This document shows positions 60,488 through 64,000 of a stretch of 64,000 bases of DNA, piece after piece. The DNA is taken from NCBI GenBank assembly GCA_002348605.1, contig DEBQ01000006.1, forward strand, positions 173,566 through 237,565. The letters are read 5' to 3'. Position 1 is the stretch's first letter; each line of letters opens with the position of its first letter. This stretch comes from Candidatus Saccharibacteria bacterium UBA2952. Lineage in GTDB: Bacteria > Patescibacteriota > Saccharimonadia > Saccharimonadales > Saccharimonadaceae. Below the pieces are notes generated by a model, which searched no databases, had not been told where the DNA came from, and saw nothing but the letters and a program-made list of their open reading frames with translations. The position numbers and the translations under genes are program-made.

Positions 60488-60931
60488 ATGAAGCGAAAAC
60501 AAAAAATCGGTCTGTACCGCGCGGGTACTATGACATTAGCCATGCTAGGAATGGGGTTTTCGCTTGCTTTTGCGGCGCCATCTGCGTATGCCGAGCCCAC
60601 TGTATTAGATGACCCGGTAACGGGAAATGATTGCGGGGGTGTCAAAACCGCCGTCGTTAAATGTGACGCGGATAACTCTGGTGACCTGAACAAGAACGGT
60701 ATTTGGGCGCTACTGCTTATCGTTATTAACGTCATGACGGCGGGTGTTGGCGTGCTGGCCGTTGCCGGTATTGTGTACGGGTCGATTCTTTACACCACGG
60801 CAGAAGATAAAGCCGACCAGGTTAATAAGGCTGTCGACATCATCCGTAATGTCATCATTGGGCTCGTTGCCTTCGCGTTAATGTGGGCGCTGCTTAACTT
60901 TATTATTCCGGGAGGAGTGTTCTCTAAATGA
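60488..60931 (+). CDS. VirB2/TrbC-like pilin subunit 1
   Basis: I use the ATG at 60488 (MKRKQKIGLY), because the longer frame from 60263 runs antisense into the VirB6-like gene. A TTGCAG/TATCGT pair with 17 bases between it ends ten bases before this ATG. The 147 residues have a signal peptide (to about AYAEP, 38), a Cys pair in the short exposed part (NDCGG, VKCDAD), and two membrane helices (about 73-98 and 118-140). This is the two-helix layout of VirB2/TrbC pilins. It differs most from the other members. It overlaps the next gene by ATGA. Confidence 0.83.
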   Translation: MKRKQKIGLYRAGTMTLAMLGMGFSLAFAAPSAYAEPTVLDDPVTGNDCGGVKTAVVKCDADNSGDLNKNGIWALLLIVINVMTAGVGVLAVAGIVYGSILYTTAEDKADQVNKAVDIIRNVIIGLVAFALMWALLNFIIPGGVFSK

Positions 60932-61653
60932 ACCGACTAAAACGATACGTACTCGCGTTTGGCGCTATGATTTTAGGTTTTGGTGCGGCTGGCATGATTC
61001 CATCGGCGACAGCTTCAGCTGCCTGTACGTCGAACTTCTTAACCTTCCCTGCATGGTACGACGGCGTAATTGACAATTCGACCTGTGAAATCAAAGCACC
61101 TAACGTGAACAAGAACGGCGGTGGCCTGCCGCAGTTTATATTTAGGATCGTACTAAATATTATTGAAATCGCGTTGCAACTGGTAGCGTATGCTGCGGCT
61201 GGCTACCTGATTTATGGAGGGTTCAAGTATCTGACTAGCGCCGGCTCGGCCGACCGCGTGGTGGCGGGGCGCAAGATAATCACCAATGCTTTGGTGGGGT
61301 TGGTGATTTCGTTCATGTCGGTGGCAATCGTTAACCTTGTGACCGGGAACATCGACGCCCAGGCAGGCGGCACGTGTAACACGAGTGCCGGCGAAAAGAT
61401 CGACCCGAACTGTGTCGGCATTTCGAAGGTCGGCGCCAACAAGGCGGTGCAAGGAGTCTTGACGACTGTGTACTACGCAGCTGGTGCCGCAGCGGTCATC
61501 GTCATCATCGTCAGTTCAGTCTTTTATGTCATTTCACAGGGCGACCCGTCCAAGACGAAGCGTGCTAAAGATGGTATTCTATATGCGGTTGTCGGACTGG
61601 TACTCGTGCTGGTCGCGTTTATCATAACGAATTTCGTAATAGGAAGGTTTTAA
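60928..61653 (+). CDS. double-length pilin-like protein 2
   Basis: The 241 residues have a signal peptide (to about SASAA, 32) and then two consecutive two-helix units. The first (about 70-140) contains LIYGGFKYLTSAGSADRVVAGRKII. The second (about 168-241) has VIVIIVSSVFYVISQGDPSKTKRAK and ends in FVIGRF. Each unit has the fold order of a single VirB2/TrbC pilin, so this looks like an internal duplication. Five cysteines lie in the exposed parts. The start overlaps the previous stop (ATGA). A role as pilus base, tip or membrane adaptor is possible, but nothing in the sequence decides it. Confidence 0.78.
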   Translation: MNRLKRYVLAFGAMILGFGAAGMIPSATASAACTSNFLTFPAWYDGVIDNSTCEIKAPNVNKNGGGLPQFIFRIVLNIIEIALQLVAYAAAGYLIYGGFKYLTSAGSADRVVAGRKIITNALVGLVISFMSVAIVNLVTGNIDAQAGGTCNTSAGEKIDPNCVGISKVGANKAVQGVLTTVYYAAGAAAVIVIIVSSVFYVISQGDPSKTKRAKDGILYAVVGLVLVLVAFIITNFVIGRF

Positions 61654-61656
61654 GCA

Positions 61657-62031
61657 GTGAAACAGCGAATTAAAAACGGAATTTTGGCTCTGGCGTTAGT
61701 GCTTGGCATGGCTCCCCTTTTTGCCGCACCAGCCGGTGCAGTAAACGTTATCGACAAGGCTTGTACTGGCGCGAACCAGGATACAGCCATATGTAAAGGT
61801 AAGGACGAATCGGCCGGAAAGTTGATACGGACAATCATTAACACGCTCTTGTTCGCTATCGGGGCTATATCGGTCATCATGATTATCGTCGGGGGTATCC
61901 GTTACGTGCTGAGTAACGGCAACTCATCGCAGATTAATTCCGCCAAGGATACTGTTCTGTACGCCGTCATTGGACTGGTGGTAGCACTACTGGCGTATGC
62001 AATCGTCGGGTTCGTTCTTAACCAATTTTAA
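61657..62031 (+). CDS. VirB2/TrbC-like pilin 3
   Basis: The 124 residues start with GTG (61657), directly after AGGAAGG at the end of the previous gene. A signal peptide ends near GAVNV (about 29). The mature part has two helices separated by the polar turn GGIRYVLSNGNSSQINSAKD, a conserved module in all following members. NVLLFLIGAISV-type helix 1 (here TLLFAIGAISVIMI) and AVIGLVVALLAYAIVGF helix 2 are the pilin hallmark. Two cysteines remain in the N-terminal mature part. Part of a tight tandem operon. Confidence 0.85.
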   Translation: MKQRIKNGILALALVLGMAPLFAAPAGAVNVIDKACTGANQDTAICKGKDESAGKLIRTIINTLLFAIGAISVIMIIVGGIRYVLSNGNSSQINSAKDTVLYAVIGLVVALLAYAIVGFVLNQF

Positions 62032-62042
62032 TAGGGGATACT

Positions 62043-62420
62043 ATGAAACAAAGAATCAAACATTTCATCATCGCCGCCACTCTGGCCTTTACAGCCGGCG
62101 TTGGTGTGCTTGTGCCCGTTGGCGGTGCAGCGGCCCTAGACCCAGGCGACGAAGCTAGGAAGGGATTCAATCAAGCTGGAGGTGGCAGCGAAAAGTCGCT
62201 CGGCGAATCAATTAAAGATGTCATTAATGTACTACTCTTCCTTATTGGTGCCGTATCGGTCATTATGATCATCATTGGCGGCATCCGCTATGTACTGAGT
62301 AACGGCGATTCAACGCAGATTACCGGCGCCAAGAACACTATTATGTACGCCGTCATCGGTCTTGTGGTGGCGCTGCTCGCCTACGCGATTGTGAACTTTG
62401 TCGTGACGCAGTTTACGTAA
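62043..62420 (+). CDS. VirB2/TrbC-like pilin 4
   Basis: The 125 residues closely follow pilin 3 (11 bases apart) with an AGGGGA ribosome site. The signal peptide ends near GAAAL (about 31). The mature part includes NVLLFLIGAVSVIMIIIGG, RYVLSNGDSTQITGAKN and AVIGLVVALLAYAIVNF. No cysteine remains. Sequence and length are near those of pilin 3, so the pair probably arose by recent duplication. Confidence 0.87.
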   Translation: MKQRIKHFIIAATLAFTAGVGVLVPVGGAAALDPGDEARKGFNQAGGGSEKSLGESIKDVINVLLFLIGAVSVIMIIIGGIRYVLSNGDSTQITGAKNTIMYAVIGLVVALLAYAIVNFVVTQFT

Positions 62421-62441
62421 AAATAAATTAAAAGGAACTAT

Positions 62442-62879
62442 ATGAAACGATTACTTAACCAACTATTTACCGGATTCGCCATGGTGCCTATGTTGGCTGC
62501 TGGGCTGCTTGTGCTTACGGCACCTCTTGCCTATGCCGCAAAGACCGACCAACAATGTGACGAAACGAAAGTTAGCGTAACAGAGGGTGTTGACTGTGCC
62601 AAAGGTAAAGACCAGAGCCCGAAGCTATTCGGTAGAAACGGTATATTCCAGACAGTTACTAATGTTCTTCTGTTCTTGATTGGTGCCGTATCAGTTATCA
62701 TGCTGATCGTGGGTGGTATCCGCTATGTCCTTTCTGGCGGCGACAGTACTGCTGTAACGGCCGCGAAAAACACGATTTTGTACGCCGTTATCGGTATTAT
62801 CGTCGCACTACTTGCCTACGCGATTGTGAACTTTGTCGTGACATCGTTCGCGGATGGCGGCGACAGAGAGCCGGCTTAG
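62442..62879 (+). CDS. VirB2/TrbC-like pilin 5
   Basis: The 145 residues have AAAGGA upstream and a signal peptide (to about AYAAK, 33). Its exposed part is longer (about 34-70) with two cysteines and AKGKDQSPKLFGRNGIF. The pilin module follows, with NVLLFLIGAVSVIMLIVGG, RYVLSGGDSTAVTAAKN and AVIGIIVALLAYAIVNF. Its core differs from that of pilin 6 at only a few positions. The C-terminus adds a short acidic tail (DGGDREPA). Confidence 0.87.
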   Translation: MKRLLNQLFTGFAMVPMLAAGLLVLTAPLAYAAKTDQQCDETKVSVTEGVDCAKGKDQSPKLFGRNGIFQTVTNVLLFLIGAVSVIMLIVGGIRYVLSGGDSTAVTAAKNTILYAVIGIIVALLAYAIVNFVVTSFADGGDREPA

Positions 62880-62901
62880 GTATTAACTGACCGTTCAGCC
62901 C

Positions 62902-62930
62902 TTAACAAACACCTTGGTATCTGATATAAC
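62902..62930 (+). promoter_or_regulatory. internal promoter before pilin 6
   Basis: TTAACA (62902-62907), 17 bases, TATAAC (62925-62930), then a leader of about 37 bases with AAAGGA. This would allow pilin 6 to be made at a higher or different level than the upstream pilins. Confidence 0.6.
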
Positions 62931-62967
62931 AGTAGGCAAGACTATTCAGAAAGGAATAAGAAAGAAT

Positions 62968-63375
62968 ATGAAAACAACCATTATGAAATCGCTGAAAGGA
63001 CTGCTCGTCGTTCCGGCTCTAACGCTGGCACTTAGCTTTGCGGCTGTACCTTTTGCTCAGCCTGCCTACGCGGAATTTGACCAAGGTGCTCAAGACGGCG
63101 CTAACTCGGCCCAAGGTAAGGACCAGAGTTCAGACCTGTTTGGTGAAAGCGGTATCTTCCGTACGATCACCAACGTCTTGCTATTCCTGATCGGTGCCGT
63201 CTCGGTCATCATGCTGATCATCGGCGGTATCCGCTACACTATCTCTGGTGGTGACAGCACGGCGGTGACAAGCGCTAAGAACACGATTCTATATGCCGTC
63301 ATCGGTATTATCGTGGCGCTGCTTGCCTTCGCGATTGTGAACTTCGTGCTAACGAGCTTCGCGAATAACGGCTAA
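62968..63375 (+). CDS. VirB2/TrbC-like pilin 6
   Basis: I chose the ATG at 62968 (MKTTIMKSLKG) because AAAGGA lies just upstream and it begins a normal signal peptide. The in-frame start at 62914 has neither. The 135 residues have a signal ending near AYAEF (about 37), a short soluble part with QDGANSAQGKDQSSDLFG, then NVLLFLIGAVSVIMLIIGG, RYTISGGDSTAVTSAKN and AVIGIIVALLAFAIVNF. It has its own promoter and is followed by a strong terminator, so it may be the major pilin. Confidence 0.88.
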   Translation: MKTTIMKSLKGLLVVPALTLALSFAAVPFAQPAYAEFDQGAQDGANSAQGKDQSSDLFGESGIFRTITNVLLFLIGAVSVIMLIIGGIRYTISGGDSTAVTSAKNTILYAVIGIIVALLAFAIVNFVLTSFANNG

Positions 63376-63388
63376 TATTTAGCCAAGT

Positions 63389-63418
63389 AAAATACCCGGC
63401 ATATCGCCGGGTATTTTT
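63389..63418 (+). terminator. terminator after the pilin array
   Basis: AAAATACCCGGC and GCCGGGTATTTTT form a long stem with a five-base loop and a T run, 14 bases after the pilin 6 stop. Confidence 0.9.
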
Positions 63419-63441
63419 ATACTCCCAGTTACTCCCCTACT

Positions 63442-63471
63442 AAAACACCCCGCCGATACGCGGGGTGTTTT
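63442..63471. terminator. second hairpin terminator, probably for the hsp20 gene
   Basis: AAAACACCCCGC and GCGGGGTGTTTT form a perfect 12-base stem with a six-base loop. A/T tracts on both sides allow function in both directions. It lies just past the end of the convergent small heat-shock gene. Confidence 0.88.
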
Positions 63472-63487
63472 GTATGTAAGTAACGAA

Positions 63488-63964
63488 CTAGTTAATCGTA
63501 ATCTTCTTAGCTTGTTCCTGCTTGACCTTACCAAAGCTAATGGTCAGGACGCCGTCCTTCAGCATAGCTTCGACTTCGTCTTCCTTAACGGCGACAGGCA
63601 ATGCAACGGTGCGGCTGAATTCGCCCCAGTAGCATTCCTGGATGTGCCAGTTGGTAGCGTCGCTGTCATCGCCGCTCGAAAGCGTACCGCTGATGGTCAG
63701 GATTCCGTCCGAAATGCTGACATCTAGGTCTTCTTTGTTGACACCGGCGGTGCGGGCCTTTACGACCAGCTTTTCCTCGGTTTCATAGACGTCGACTGCC
63801 AGTTGTCCTGGGAAGTCTTCTTCGGCTTCGTCCCAGCCGTCGTCATTTCCCTGCTGGGCAGGCTGCGACGCTTGGCTTTCGCTTTGGCTTAGTTCGTCGT
63901 CGTTCAAGAACGCGGCGGCAAGCTCATCTTCAATTAATAAATCATCGTTTTGTTTACGAGCCAT
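63488..63964 (-). CDS. Hsp20-family small heat-shock protein
   Basis: The 158 residues have a Gln/Ser/Asp-rich N-terminal arm (1-50) and an alpha-crystallin domain (about 52-150). LAVDVYETEEKLVVKA opens it, GVNKEDLDVSISDGILTISG is the core, and LKDGVLTISFGK near the end is the standard closing motif. It ends in KKITIN, which keeps the IxI tail used for oligomer contacts. Such proteins hold unfolded proteins until ATP-driven chaperones act. GGAGG lies before the ATG. The promoter is at or beyond the window edge. Confidence 0.93.
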   Translation of the reverse strand: MARKQNDDLLIEDELAAAFLNDDELSQSESQASQPAQQGNDDGWDEAEEDFPGQLAVDVYETEEKLVVKARTAGVNKEDLDVSISDGILTISGTLSSGDDSDATNWHIQECYWGEFSRTVALPVAVKEDEVEAMLKDGVLTISFGKVKQEQAKKITIN

Positions 63965-64000
63965 TGGTTTCCTCCACTGTTACCTCAGACACTATTGACA

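Noticed and set aside
1..64000. CRISPR array, tRNA, rRNA, transposase or prophage genes
   Set aside because: No regularly spaced short repeats, no tRNA cloverleaf-like sequence noticed in the gaps, and no transposase, integrase or phage structural protein among the supported genes. Without a covariance-model search, small RNAs cannot be excluded.
1..64000. Alternative genetic code with TGA as glycine
   Set aside because: TGA ends several supported genes at the expected family length, for example the LexA-like gene and the 173-residue protein, and conserved glycines use GGN codons.

Overview
The window looks like a chromosomal segment around the replication origin of a member of the Candidatus Saccharibacteria (TM7), within the Patescibacteria/CPR. 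The evidence is the rpmH-rnpA-yidC-jag / dnaA-dnaN origin arrangement, next to a large monoderm-type type IV secretion (T4SS) locus with PrgI, a two-gene VirB4, two giant VirB6-like proteins and an array of small VirB2-like pilins, and next to a big surface-glycan locus. TGA is used as a normal stop codon, so this is not the recoded SR1/Gracilibacteria lineage. The assignment is an inference from gene content; there is no rRNA in the window.

Layout. (1) 1-34.8 kb: a cell-surface polysaccharide and glycosylation region. It holds a Wzy/WaaL-like membrane protein, a polyprenyl-phosphate sugar transferase, an acyltransferase, sugar-nucleotide enzymes (GlmS, ManC, Ugd, Gmd, Rmd, a cupin phosphomannose isomerase), many GT4 and GT2 glycosyltransferases, GT-C-like membrane proteins, a GtrA protein, and a Wzm/Wzt ABC exporter with an FkbM methyltransferase and coiled-coil proteins. 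It also encodes a secreted repeat protein with a lysozyme-like N-terminus. The Gmd/Rmd/ManC/PMI/Wzm/Wzt set resembles the Pseudomonas A-band (D-rhamnan) pathway. (2) 34.8-40 kb: the origin region, with jag/khpB, yidC, rnpA and rpmH on the minus strand and dnaA and dnaN on the plus strand. DnaA boxes lie on both sides of dnaA. (3) 40-63.4 kb: the T4SS-like locus. On the minus strand are two VirB6-like proteins, PrgI, a VirB4 N-terminal-domain protein, the VirB4 ATPase, a 1540-residue membrane protein carrying two endonuclease/exonuclease/phosphatase (EEP) domains and an M23-like domain, and a GH43-lysozyme-CHAP secreted hydrolase. On the plus strand are six pilin-like genes. (4) The right end has a small heat-shock protein.

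How it fits together. GDP-mannose made by the PMI and ManC enzymes can feed Gmd and Rmd to GDP-D-rhamnose. The GT4 enzymes would polymerise it on a lipid carrier, FkbM may cap it, and Wzm/Wzt would export it. The T4SS-like machine lacks outer-membrane parts, as expected for a monoderm. It is linked to enzymes able to cut arabinan-type glycan, peptidoglycan and possibly nucleic acid or phosphoesters, which would suit an epibiont that attacks or feeds on an actinobacterial host. Many genes have a -10 box ending 6-9 bases before the start codon, implying widespread leaderless mRNAs. No tRNA, rRNA, CRISPR array or transposase was recognised.
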